Of a stretch of DNA of 64,000 nt, positions 1 to 8,811 are shown one piece after another (position 1 is the stretch's first letter; every line of letters starts with the position of its first letter). The stretch is from Candidatus Flexifilum affinis (lineage in GTDB: Bacteria; Chloroflexota; Anaerolineae; Aggregatilineales; Phototrophicaceae). The position numbers and the translations under genes were made by a program. The stretch covers positions 1 to 64,000 of the forward strand of contig JADJPJ010000018.1 in the NCBI GenBank assembly GCA_016713325.1, in the 5' to 3' direction. The notes under the pieces are model-generated. The model did no database searches. It saw only the letters and a program-made list of their open reading frames with translations, and had not been told where the DNA came from.

Positions 1-517
1 GCAGCTTCCGCGCGATGCGGGCGATGTTGCGCGCGTCGTCGATGCCCCGGTGGTGCGTGCCCTCCAGCGCCAGGCCGAGCAGCCCCAGCGCCTCGACCAT
101 GCCGGGGCGGACGTGATGCGCCTTCTTGAACTGCCGCTTCAGGTTGATCCGGTCGTGGAAGGTCTTGGGAAAGTCGAGGTTCCAGCGCACACAGTCGCGC
201 TTGATCTGCTGGTAGTCGTAGTCGCCCCACGAGCAGAAGGTGAACGGCTCGTCGCCGATCCAGGTCAGGAACTCCGGGAAGACGACGGAGAAATCTTCAG
301 CGGCCTCCACCTGCTCCTGGGTGATCGAGGTGAGTTCGGTGCAGAAGTCGCTGAGCACCGGGTTCTGAATCGGGCGGATGAACCGCTGGTATTCCGGCGC
401 GGGCAGATCCAGCGACTCGGGCAGCATGAGGGCCCCGATCTCGATGATCTCCATCGGGCTGCTGTCTTTCATGTTCTCCCAGCAGGTGGCTTCAAGGTCT
501 ACGATGAGGTAACGCAT
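1..517 (-). CDS. DEDDh-family 3'-5' exonuclease, 3' end outside window
   Basis: Partial gene; 172 codons are visible and the C-terminus lies beyond base 1. The ATG at 515-517 gives MRYLIVDLEATCWEN, where D7 and E9 form exonuclease motif I. Motif II is in CSWGDYD (D99 or D101) and motif III is HHRGIDDARN (H155/H156, D160), the His-type DEDDh triad of the RNase T/KapD/ERI-1 group. Such proteins trim RNA or DNA 3' ends with two metal ions in the cytoplasm. It starts 21 bases after the coaBC stop on the same strand, so the two are probably cotranscribed. The substrate cannot be told from sequence; KapD-like or ERI-1-like are equally possible. Confidence 0.85.
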   Translation of the reverse strand, partial: MRYLIVDLEATCWENMKDSSPMEIIEIGALMLPESLDLPAPEYQRFIRPIQNPVLSDFCTELTSITQEQVEAAEDFSVVFPEFLTWIGDEPFTFCSWGDYDYQQIKRDCVRWNLDFPKTFHDRINLKRQFKKAHHVRPGMVEALGLLGLALEGTHHRGIDDARNIARIARKL

Positions 518-538
518 GGGGTTCCTGACGAAGGCGAT

Positions 539-1786
<1,248 letters not shown>

Positions 1787-1890
1787 AGGGTTTTGTCTCG
1801 AAAGCCTGAAAAACGGTATGGGGACGCCATTTGGTCGCCAAGATAAGGGTGGGGGCAGGGCAAGGGCCCTGAGGGGCTCCGCGGCGTTTT

Positions 1891-1909
1891 GGGTCCCTTT
1901 AGTGGACCC
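1891..1909. repeat. Short palindromic repeat GGGTCC...GGACCC
   Basis: GGGTCC (1891-1896) and GGACCC (1904-1909) are perfect arms around CTTTAGT. The core GGTCCCTTTAGTGGACC recurs exactly at 11154-11170. It lies in the 274-base spacer upstream of coaBC, which otherwise contains only the paired-hairpin repeat at 1988-2043. Confidence 0.6.
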
Positions 1910-1987
1910 GGGTGCGGGTGTTTAACACGCGGACGACGCGACAATCGCTATTCTGGTTACATCGATCAGTCGCTAATTTGGTACACA

Positions 1988-2043
1988 TGGGACGGCATTC
2001 TTGCCGTCCATCATACGTGGACGCCAAAAATGGCGTCCCTACG
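1988..2043. repeat. Paired-hairpin GTAGGGAC-family intergenic repeat
   Basis: Two hairpins in tandem: GGACGGCA/TGCCGTCC (1990-2009, loop TTCT) and GGACGCCA/TGGCGTCC (2019-2038, loop AAAA), followed by CTACGG. The second hairpin with its flank is identical to that of the copy at 18539-18598. The left terminus is worn (TGGGAC rather than GTAGGGAC). Confidence 0.75.
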
Positions 2044-2060
2044 GATTCGGTTTGGGATGA

Positions 2061-3077
2061 TTATAACCGCATGGCGCGGGCCTGCTTGTTGAATTCGCGC
2101 GCGCCGAGGACGAAGGCCACCATCGGCAGCCAGACCAGCCCGTAGGCCGTCAGCAGCGAGCCAATGACCGCCAGCGGGTCGGCCTCAACGTCGCCGCGCG
2201 GCAGGTGGTAGCCGATGGCACCGGCCGCGACGAAGACGATCAGCAGGGCGGCCAGGGCCGGGAGCGGGACCGCCGTCGTCCGGTTGTCCAGCAGGGTGGC
2301 GCCCTTCTGCCGCTTCTGAAACCAGATGATCCCGGCGCAGAAGAGGGCGAAGAGGGCCACGGTGGTGAGCTGCACGCCGTCGAGGGCGCCGGCGCTGAAC
2401 TGTGCCGCGGCCACCGGCGTCAGGGCGACGATCACGAACCCCCAGCCGATCCGTGAGAGGCGAAAGGCCTCGATCGGAAGAACGGCATCCATCCTGCGCA
2501 AAGCTGCCGCCAGCGCCAGCAGGAGTGCGGCGAACAGGCCGGCCAGCAGGAGAACGGTCGTCAGCGGCGCCGCCGTCGCGTTGGTGACGGCGTCTGCGAC
2601 GGGGCCGGTTACGCGTTCGGTCGCGAAGACGGTCGGCGCGTAGTGCGCCCAGTAGCCCCACACCAGCCCGAGGGCGGCGACCAGCAGCGCGGAGACAATC
2701 CAGCCGGCCGGGCGAAACGCTCTGCCGCCGGCCAGCCGCAGCCAGAGCGCCAGGGCCAGCAGACCCATCAGCGTGTGGCCGCCCATGGCGCGGGTGAAAA
2801 ACGTCCGCGGGAAGTCGACGAAGGCGGTGGCCGGGTTGAGCAGCGCGGCATTGAGCAGGCCGTAGATCCCCGCCAGCGCCAGCAGCCCGTACAGGTCGCG
2901 CAGGCGGAAGCGGGCGGCTAGTTCAAGCAGCAGGGCGCTCAGGGCGAGGTAGGCGATGACCAGCACCAGCCAGTCGAAAAGCGGGCGGGTATCCGGCGCC
3001 GTCCACAGCAGAATTTCCGAACTGAAGCCGAGCAGCGCCGCCAGCAGACCGCGCAGCACCCAGGCGGCACGGGTCAC
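2061..3077 (-). CDS. Polytopic membrane protein of unknown function
   Basis: 338 aa from a GTG at 3075-3077 that overlaps the preceding methyltransferase stop as GTGA, so translation is probably coupled. A longer open frame upstream exists but has the low-quality composition of a shadow. I see about nine or ten hydrophobic segments, for example LLAALLGFSSEILLW, VLVIAYLALSALLLEL, GLLALALWLRL, LLLAGLFAALLLALAAAL and LLIVFVAAGAIGYHLP. No motif of a named family is recognised. It is the last gene of a three-gene operon (4362 to 2061, minus) with 4-base overlaps between all members. Confidence 0.75.
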   Translation of the reverse strand: MTRAAWVLRGLLAALLGFSSEILLWTAPDTRPLFDWLVLVIAYLALSALLLELAARFRLRDLYGLLALAGIYGLLNAALLNPATAFVDFPRTFFTRAMGGHTLMGLLALALWLRLAGGRAFRPAGWIVSALLVAALGLVWGYWAHYAPTVFATERVTGPVADAVTNATAAPLTTVLLLAGLFAALLLALAAALRRMDAVLPIEAFRLSRIGWGFVIVALTPVAAAQFSAGALDGVQLTTVALFALFCAGIIWFQKRQKGATLLDNRTTAVPLPALAALLIVFVAAGAIGYHLPRGDVEADPLAVIGSLLTAYGLVWLPMVAFVLGAREFNKQARAMRL

Positions 3078-3652
3078 GCCCGCCGCTCCGGCTTGATGGC
3101 GACGATCTGGCTGAGGTGGTTGGGCTCGGCGCTGCGCAGGACGCGCCAGTCGCCGAAGTAGCCGGTCAGTTCGCCGACGCTGAGCAGGTAGTCCCGGTTG
3201 GCGTCCGGCTGGCGGTCCAAACGGCGGACGTTGTAGGTGTGGTAGATGATGCGTCCACCGGGCTTGATGGCCGATCGGATGGCCGTCATCAGGTCGCGCT
3301 GGAGGAAGCGGAAGACGCAGACCAGATCGTAGCGTTCGCGTTCCAGCGGCGACTCTTCGAGATCGAGTTGCAGGAAGTTGACCGTGCGCAGTCCACGACG
3401 GCCGGCTTCCTCTTTGGCCGCCAACAGGGCGTTGCGGCTGATGTCGACCAGATCGACGACGTAGCCCTGTTCGGCCAGCCACAGCCCGTTCTGTCCCACC
3501 CCGCAGGCCAGGTCGAGCGCGGCGGGAGGCTCGACATCGCGGTTCAGCACCGGCGGCGTGTAGTGCAGCAGGAGCGGCTCGGGCGACGGATAGGCATTGG
3601 CTGCCCGTTCTTTGTAGATGGTTTCCCAACGGTTGCGGTCGGCATTGCTCAT
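3074..3652 (-). CDS. Class I SAM-dependent methyltransferase (TehB/UbiE-like)
   Basis: 192 aa. The SAM-binding motif I is ALDLACGVGQNGLWLAEQG (about residues 45-63), followed by the acidic end of strand 2 in VDLVDIS and motif post-I/II around LDLEESPLERERYDLVCVFRFL. The size and N-terminal WETIYKER resemble TehB-type small methyltransferases; the substrate is unknown. Its ATG overlaps the stop of the upstream gene by 4 bases (3649-3652) and its stop overlaps the GTG of the downstream membrane protein, so the three products are likely made together. Confidence 0.85.
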   Translation of the reverse strand: MSNADRNRWETIYKERAANAYPSPEPLLLHYTPPVLNRDVEPPAALDLACGVGQNGLWLAEQGYVVDLVDISRNALLAAKEEAGRRGLRTVNFLQLDLEESPLERERYDLVCVFRFLQRDLMTAIRSAIKPGGRIIYHTYNVRRLDRQPDANRDYLLSVGELTGYFGDWRVLRSAEPNHLSQIVAIKPERRA

Positions 3653-4362
3653 GCCTGCTTGCCTCCGAAGATCGGGATGTAGGTGAGGGCGGCGGGCACC
3701 GCGTCGCGGGCCTCGGCATCGCCGGGATAGAGACGTGCCCTGGGCGATCGCTCCAGCCGCTTGTGGACGGCGTAGGCGTCGCGCAGGGTCGTGAAATCCG
3801 GCGTGTGCCAGGAGTCGGGAAGACCCAGGTTGGCGGCGGTTGTCGCCAGACGCGCTCCGGCCCCGCTGGACCAGTCGACGCGCCCCTGGCTGAGCAGCGC
3901 GCGAGCGGCGTTGGCATCGGCATCGCTGGCGCCGATCTTGCTGCCCAGGCTGCCAAGCATTTTGTCGGCCATGGCGCCGGCCTTCTTCAGATCGACCTTG
4001 CCGGCCATGGCGCGGGTCTGCCCGTCGAGCGCCGACAGATCGACGCCGGCAATGGCGCCGCCAGGCATGGAGGCTCCACCGGGGGTGCTCTCCAGATCGA
4101 GGGCATGGGTGGGGGCGACCAGGGCCAGCGCTTCAGCCAGCGCGGGCGCCGGCTCGGCCAGGATCAGCCGGACCCACGGGCCGCTGAATCCGCGCGCGGC
4201 CGGGGCGGCGAACCCTTTGACGGTCACCGGGTAGGCCGGGCCGGGGATGATGTCAAAAGGATCGTAGGATGCGTAACCATTGGCGCTGAACCAGCCGCGG
4301 ACCGTCGCAACGACGGACTCGCGATCCTCGGTCGCGCAGAAGATGCTGCACCAACTGGACAT
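3649..4362 (-). CDS. Hypothetical protein, first gene of the methyltransferase operon
   Basis: 237 aa from the ATG at 4360-4362 (MSSWCSIFCATED). The open frame continues upstream but without plausible coding character. There is no signal peptide or membrane segment. The protein has an alpha/beta-like N-terminal half and an Ala/Gly-rich middle containing GGASMPGGAIAG and a Lys-rich KVDLKKAGAMADKM stretch, then a C-terminal region ending in YIPIFGGKQA. I do not recognise the family. It overlaps the methyltransferase start by ATGA. Confidence 0.7.
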   Translation of the reverse strand: MSSWCSIFCATEDRESVVATVRGWFSANGYASYDPFDIIPGPAYPVTVKGFAAPAARGFSGPWVRLILAEPAPALAEALALVAPTHALDLESTPGGASMPGGAIAGVDLSALDGQTRAMAGKVDLKKAGAMADKMLGSLGSKIGASDADANAARALLSQGRVDWSSGAGARLATTAANLGLPDSWHTPDFTTLRDAYAVHKRLERSPRARLYPGDAEARDAVPAALTYIPIFGGKQA

Positions 4363-4490
4363 CGATTGGAATCCTGAGCAGAACCAATACTGTCGATCAT
4401 AACAGGGGGCAGGGATCGTCGCAAAGGTGGGGGAATCAGCGGCGCGCGCAGGAGAACCCGCGCGCGCCGTAGCTGAGGGGAAGGGGGATT

Positions 4491-4967
4491 TCAGTTGTAC
4501 GTGTAGGTGATGGCGTCGTCGGTGATGGTGACGCCGGTGATGCGGCCGGCCGGGCGGGTGCTGCTGATCCAGCGGCGCCAGGAGGCGGCCAGGTGGGCGT
4601 TGATCTGCGCCAGCAGGTCGCCGGAGGCGGGCTGGCCATCGCCCATGGCGGCGGTGACCGTCCAGCTCACTCGGCCGTTGACGACGGATGGAACCAGCGT
4701 GACCGACAGGCTGTGCTCCTCGGTCTGCGTGCCGGTGCGGTTGAGGCGCTTGGTGTAGGTGGCGCTGATCGTCACCTGGCCCGGCTGCAAGTCGACGAAG
4801 ACGTCGCTGAGGTGGCGGTTGCGCGGGTTGGTGACCCAGAAGGTGTTGTTGACCTGATCCTCCGTGAAGCTGAGCGTTTTCTCTTCCTGGGCGGCGACGC
4901 TCATGAACGGAAAGGCGGTGACCAGCAGGACGAAGACGAGGACAACGGCGAACATCGACTTCTTCAT
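4491..4967 (-). CDS. Small secreted protein of unknown function
   Basis: 158 aa with a clear signal peptide: MKKSMFAVVLVFVLLV, a hydrophobic core, then cleavage predicted after SVAA before QEEKT. The mature domain (about 133 aa) is rich in beta-strand-like Thr/Val segments (SVTLVPSVVNGRVSWTVTAA) and ends ITDDAITYTYN. No cysteines or known motif. It is read away from the MFS gene at 5098; the 130-base divergent spacer holds AT-rich sequence likely to contain both promoters. Confidence 0.75.
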   Translation of the reverse strand: MKKSMFAVVLVFVLLVTAFPFMSVAAQEEKTLSFTEDQVNNTFWVTNPRNRHLSDVFVDLQPGQVTISATYTKRLNRTGTQTEEHSLSVTLVPSVVNGRVSWTVTAAMGDGQPASGDLLAQINAHLAASWRRWISSTRPAGRITGVTITDDAITYTYN

Positions 4968-5097
4968 GGTGAATGGCTCCCATCACGGCTGCTTTGTTTG
5001 ATGTTCTCACAATATCTTGCATATGTTAGGCATGTTTGCCCTATCTGTAAAAGCGCGGTACACAGTTGTAGAGTCTTATTCACCCCATGGAGGACGA

Positions 5098-6819
5098 ATG
5101 GAAGGTCGAATCGAACGATCCGACGAAAAGTGGGTGCTGCTTGCGACCATCCTGGCCAGCAGCATGGCGTTCATCGACTCCTCCGCACTCAACGTCACAC
5201 TCCCGCGAATTCAGGCCGATGTGGGCATCACCGGCGGCGGCGTGTTCTGGGTCGTCAATGCCTACGGGCTGACGCTGGCCGCACTGATCCTGGTCGGCGG
5301 CGTGCTCGGCGATCGTTACGGCCGCAAGCGGGTGTTTGCCTTCGGCATTGCGCTGTTCACCGCCGCCTCGATCGTCTGCGGCCTCTCGACCAGCGGCGGC
5401 ATGCTGATCGCGGCGCGGGCCGTGCAGGGCGTTGGCGGGGCGCTGATGACCCCCGGCAGCCTGGCGCTGATCGCCGCTTTATTTCCCGACGAGCGGCGCG
5501 GCGTGGCCATCGGCACCTGGTCGACGTTCAGCACGCTGACGACCATCCTGGGGCCGGTGCTGGGTGGTTGGCTGGCCGAGCAGGGCCTGTGGCGCATGAT
5601 CTTCTTCATCAACGTGCCGCTGGCGGCGATCGCCCTGTTCGTCCTGGTCACGCGCGTGCCGGAGAGCCGCGAGCGCCAGGACGGGGCGCGGCTGGATCTG
5701 GCCGGGGCGACGCTGGCTACGCTGGGGCTGGCCGGCCTGAGCTACGGCCTTCTGCAGCTTGGCGAGTCCGGCAGTGGCGACCCGCTGGTGATCGCGGCGC
5801 TGGTCGTTGGCGTGCTGGCATCGGTCGCCTTCGTGATTCTGGAACTGCGCATCGCCCACCCCATGCTGCCGCCGAGTCTGTTCAAATCACGGACGTTCAG
5901 CGGGGCGAATCTGCTGACGCTGTTCCTGTACGGCGCGCTGGGCGGCTTCCTTGTCTTCCTGCCGCTCAACGTCATACAGGCGCAGGGCTACAGTTCCAGC
6001 GAGGCGGGCTTTGTCTTCCTGCCCTTCGCCATCATCCTTACGCTGCTCTCGCGGCAGGCCGGCCGTATGGTCGATCGCATCGGCGCGCGCCCCATGCTGA
6101 TCGTCGGGCCGGCGATCACCGGGCTGGGCTTCGCCGCCATGGCGCTCCCCGGCCTGACGAACGGCGCCGCCGACTACTGGATCTCGTATTTTCCCGGCGT
6201 GGTGCTGATGGGCATCGGCATGGGAATCACCGTCGCGCCGCTGACCACGGCGGTCATGACCTCGGCCCCGCGCGACTCGGCGGGGGTGGCCAGCGGCGTG
6301 AACAATGCCGTGGCGCGCACGGCCGGTGTCCTGGCGGTGGCCGTCTTCGGGGCGCTGGCTCTGGGGCTGTTCGCCAGCAGTCTGAATGCGCGGACGGCGG
6401 AGTTTCCCCTTTCCGACGAGGCGCGGGCGGCGCTCAGCGCGGAGGCGCAGAATCTGGGCGGGGCGCAGCCGCCGGCTGACCTGGCAGAACCGCTGCGTGC
6501 ACAGATCGAAACAGCCATCCGCTGGTCGTTCGTGGATACGTTCCGTCTGGCGGCAGTTCTGGCAGCGGTGCTGGCGTTTCTCTCGGCCGGAGCAGCAGCG
6601 GTGCTGGTCGAGCCGAAGAAGCAGACCCTCGGTGACCCCTCAGGCCCCGACGCTCCGCAGCCGCAACAAGAGAGGGAACGTTTTCCAGAGGCGGATGACT
6701 CCGTATCGGGGATGGCGACGTCTGCGCGTCAGAGGATCCTGTTCTGGACGGGCTGGTCCTGCATGCAGAAAACAAAACCGCCGGCTCTCTGCGAAGAGGG
6801 CCGGCGGCGGAAGGTCTGA
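5098..6819 (+). CDS. MFS multidrug exporter, DHA2 (EmrB/QacA-like) type
   Basis: 573 aa from the ATG at 5098, preceded by GGAGG at the right distance; an upstream in-frame ATG at 5017 has no ribosome site. Hallmarks: SSALNVTLPRIQAD in TM1, the loop 2-3 motif GDRYGRKRVF, motif C-type GGALMTPGSLALI, and enough hydrophobic segments for 14 helices, as in EmrB/QacA drug/proton antiporters. The C-terminal about 60 residues after the last helix (from EPKKQTL) are unlike family members and read through the rpsD terminator hairpin, so the natural end may be earlier or a frameshift may have extended the frame. Confidence 0.88.
   Translation: MEGRIERSDEKWVLLATILASSMAFIDSSALNVTLPRIQADVGITGGGVFWVVNAYGLTLAALILVGGVLGDRYGRKRVFAFGIALFTAASIVCGLSTSGGMLIAARAVQGVGGALMTPGSLALIAALFPDERRGVAIGTWSTFSTLTTILGPVLGGWLAEQGLWRMIFFINVPLAAIALFVLVTRVPESRERQDGARLDLAGATLATLGLAGLSYGLLQLGESGSGDPLVIAALVVGVLASVAFVILELRIAHPMLPPSLFKSRTFSGANLLTLFLYGALGGFLVFLPLNVIQAQGYSSSEAGFVFLPFAIILTLLSRQAGRMVDRIGARPMLIVGPAITGLGFAAMALPGLTNGAADYWISYFPGVVLMGIGMGITVAPLTTAVMTSAPRDSAGVASGVNNAVARTAGVLAVAVFGALALGLFASSLNARTAEFPLSDEARAALSAEAQNLGGAQPPADLAEPLRAQIETAIRWSFVDTFRLAAVLAAVLAFLSAGAAAVLVEPKKQTLGDPSGPDAPQPQQERERFPEADDSVSGMATSARQRILFWTGWSCMQKTKPPALCEEGRRRKV
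6768..6807 (-). terminator. Rho-independent terminator of rpsD
   Basis: Read on the minus strand, CCGCCGGC pairs with GCCGGCGG, with a further CTCT/AGAG stem and a 4-base TCGC loop, then TTTTGTTTTC. It lies just downstream of the rpsD stop. On the plus strand the hairpin falls inside the last codons of the MFS gene. Confidence 0.85.
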
Positions 6820-6832
6820 CTCTGGCCTGGGA

Positions 6833-7459
6833 TTAGCCGAGGCGGTTGTAGTACTCGACCACAAGCTGCTCGTCGACCGTGAGCGGCAGTTCGTTGCGCT
6901 CCGGCAGGCGGGTCAGCGTAGCCTGAATGCTGTTCTGATCGACCGACAGGTAATCCAGATTGTGGGCGGTGCTCTCAAGGGCGTCGGCCACATGGACGTT
7001 CTTGCGCATGGCATCGGTCAGGGTGATGACCATGCCAGGGCTGACCTGGAACGAGGGCAGGTCGACGCGCTGGCCGTTGACCAGGACGTGACCGTGCTTG
7101 ACGATCTGGCGGGCGGCGAAGATGGTGGCCGCGAAGCCAGCGCGGTAGACCATGTTGTCCAGACGGCGCTCCAGCAGGATGAGCAGATTGGTGCCGGTGT
7201 TGCCGGTCATGCGCAGGGCGCGCTTGAAGTAGCGGCGCATCTGCGTTTCGCGGATGTTATAGACGAAGGACAGCTTCTGCTTTTCGAAAAGCTGAACGCC
7301 GAAGTCGCTACGACGGCCGGAACGATACTGCTTTTCCTTGCCGTGGTCGCCGGGCGGGTAGGGGCGTTTTTCCAGAATCTTCTGGTACTTGGCGCGCGGG
7401 ATCAATACTTCGCCGAAGCGACGCTGCACTTTTGCTTTTGGACCGTGATAGGATGCCAT
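6833..7459 (-). CDS. rpsD: 30S ribosomal protein S4, zinc-free type
   Basis: 208 aa from the ATG at 7457-7459 ([17 protein letters not shown]); an extended frame to 7531 is not family-like. S4 binds 16S rRNA early in 30S assembly. The N-terminal region has no CxxC-type cysteines, so this is the C-minus form. The S4 RNA-binding domain is evident in [28 protein letters not shown] and the end VVEYYNRLG. It stands alone rather than in the alpha ribosomal operon, ends at a strong terminator, and is preceded by a 400-base spacer with ATGAG-type repeats. A second S4 gene elsewhere cannot be excluded. Confidence 0.95.
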   Translation of the reverse strand: MASYHGPKAKVQRRFGEVLIPRAKYQKILEKRPYPPGDHGKEKQYRSGRRSDFGVQLFEKQKLSFVYNIRETQMRRYFKRALRMTGNTGTNLLILLERRLDNMVYRAGFAATIFAARQIVKHGHVLVNGQRVDLPSFQVSPGMVITLTDAMRKNVHVADALESTAHNLDYLSVDQNSIQATLTRLPERNELPLTVDEQLVVEYYNRLG

Positions 7460-7564
7460 AATTCCCCAAACAAAGCGCGCCCAAAGGCGCGACATGACCT
7501 TCCGAAAGTACTGAATATTGTAACGCATCAATAAGACATTTCCAGGGTGAGTTTGGTGGAACGG

Positions 7565-7785
7565 AGGAATGAGGTCTGCGGAAAGAGGAATGAGAGAAAA
7601 GAAGTGCTGAGAAACGAGAGATGAGGGCGTGTTTATTGAGCTCAGCCTTGCGGAATTGCTGTGGACGCGCCCGTGTGTCTGCCCGAAAACATGCCGAATC
7701 GTGCTTCTGCAAACACGCGCTTATCTCTTGTTCCTCGTCTCGTATCTCTCGATTCTCATTCCTCATTCGTCACCGCTCATTCCTT
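7565..7785. repeat. ATGAG-type purine/pyrimidine repeats as an imperfect long inverted repeat
   Basis: The left arm (7565-7630) contains GGAATGAGG, GGAATGAGAG and GAGAGATGAGG; the right arm (7720-7785) contains CTCGTATCTCTCG, TTCTCATTCCTCATTCG and CTCATTCC. The arms are roughly complementary around about 100 bases of ordinary sequence. They fill most of the 400-base rpsD-rsgA spacer. The same motif family recurs at seven or more spacers in the window. Confidence 0.6.
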
Positions 7786-7814
7786 AAAGTATGAAACACA
7801 AAGTTGTGTACAAT
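7784..7814 (+). promoter_or_regulatory. Candidate promoter of rsgA-kinase operon
   Basis: TACAAT at 7809-7814 is a good -10 hexamer about 46 bases before the rsgA start; TTAAAG at 7784-7789 is a weak -35 with a long 19-base spacing. Confidence 0.35.
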
Positions 7815-7860
7815 GAATAGCAGTCTGATTTTCAGATGCAACTAGCGGAAAGCACAAAAC

Positions 7861-8802
7861 TTGCAGCGAGGGCTGGTAGTTAAAGAACAGAGCGGGTTTT
7901 ACTGGGTCGAGGCTGAGGACCGAAGCATCACCGTGTGCCGGTTGCGTGGGCGTTTAAAGGAAGAAGCCCAGTCGGCCGACATCGCGGCAATAGGCGATTA
8001 TGTCCAGTTCGGCGAGGTCGAACCGGGCGTTGGAGCAATCGAGGCGGTCGAACCGCGGCGCAACAGCGTTGCCCGCGCCGTTCGCACCGAGGGGCTGCGC
8101 GGCGCCGGGGGACCGGAACGCCAGCACGTGATCATCGCCAATGCCGATCAGGCGTTCTTCGTCTTCGCCGCCGCCAACCCGCCGCCCAGCACATACGCTG
8201 TCGATCGTTTTCTCGTGATGGGCGAAAAGGCCGAGATCGCCCCGATCGTCATCGTCATCAACAAGATCGATCTGGCCGACCGCGCCGAGATCGAGGCCAG
8301 ATTCGCCCCCTATCGCAAAATGGGCTACGAGCTGCTGATGACCAGTGCGCTTCAGGGGATCGGCATCGACGAACTGCGCGAGCGGCTGACCGGCCGCGTC
8401 TCCGTCTTCACCGGGCCGTCGGGCGTCGGCAAGACCAGCCTGCTCAACCGCATGCAGCCCAATCTGGGGCGAGCGGTCAAGGCGGTCAGCGAACGCAACC
8501 GCGAGGGCATGCACACCACCCGTGACAGCGAGCTGATCCGGCTGGATGGCGGCGGCTATGTCGCCGATACGCCCGGCATTCGCACGCTGACCGTGTGGGA
8601 TGTGGAGCCGGAAGAACTGGATGGCTACTACCTCGACATTGCCGATTACGTCGGTCAATGCCGCTTCGGCGACTGCACCCACCGCACCGAACCTGGATGC
8701 GCTGTGCGCAGCGCCATGGGGCGGGGTGAGATCGCCGAAGCCCGCCACGTCAGTTATGTGCGGCTGCGCGCCGAACTCGAAGAAGCCTATGCGCTAAGTT
8801 AG
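7861..8802 (+). CDS. rsgA: Ribosome small subunit-dependent GTPase A
   Basis: 313 aa, start TTG at 7861. RsgA is a circularly permuted GTPase that checks late 30S maturation. After an N-terminal OB-like domain the G motifs appear in permuted order: NKID (about residue 134), then P-loop GPSGVGKTS (about 185), HTTRD, and DTPG. The C-terminal zinc knuckle is CRFGDCTHRTEPGC (about 267-280), all ligands present. The Ser/Thr kinase gene starts 9 bases after the stop. In Bacillus the RsgA homologue CpgA lies beside and is phosphorylated by kinase PrkC, so a functional link here is plausible. Confidence 0.95.
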   Translation: MQRGLVVKEQSGFYWVEAEDRSITVCRLRGRLKEEAQSADIAAIGDYVQFGEVEPGVGAIEAVEPRRNSVARAVRTEGLRGAGGPERQHVIIANADQAFFVFAAANPPPSTYAVDRFLVMGEKAEIAPIVIVINKIDLADRAEIEARFAPYRKMGYELLMTSALQGIGIDELRERLTGRVSVFTGPSGVGKTSLLNRMQPNLGRAVKAVSERNREGMHTTRDSELIRLDGGGYVADTPGIRTLTVWDVEPEELDGYYLDIADYVGQCRFGDCTHRTEPGCAVRSAMGRGEIAEARHVSYVRLRAELEEAYALS

Positions 8803-8811
8803 GATAAGCCC

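Noticed and set aside
4593..6479. 628-aa open frame on the plus strand over the secreted protein and MFS genes
   Set aside because: Arg/Gly/Pro-rich, no family motif, overlaps a clearly real MFS gene in another frame; a GC-rich shadow.
5098..6819. MFS, DsbA and EEP genes as part of a defence island
   Set aside because: They are scattered, singly promoted and have ordinary housekeeping relatives; only the SLATT-like pair has a defence-type signature.
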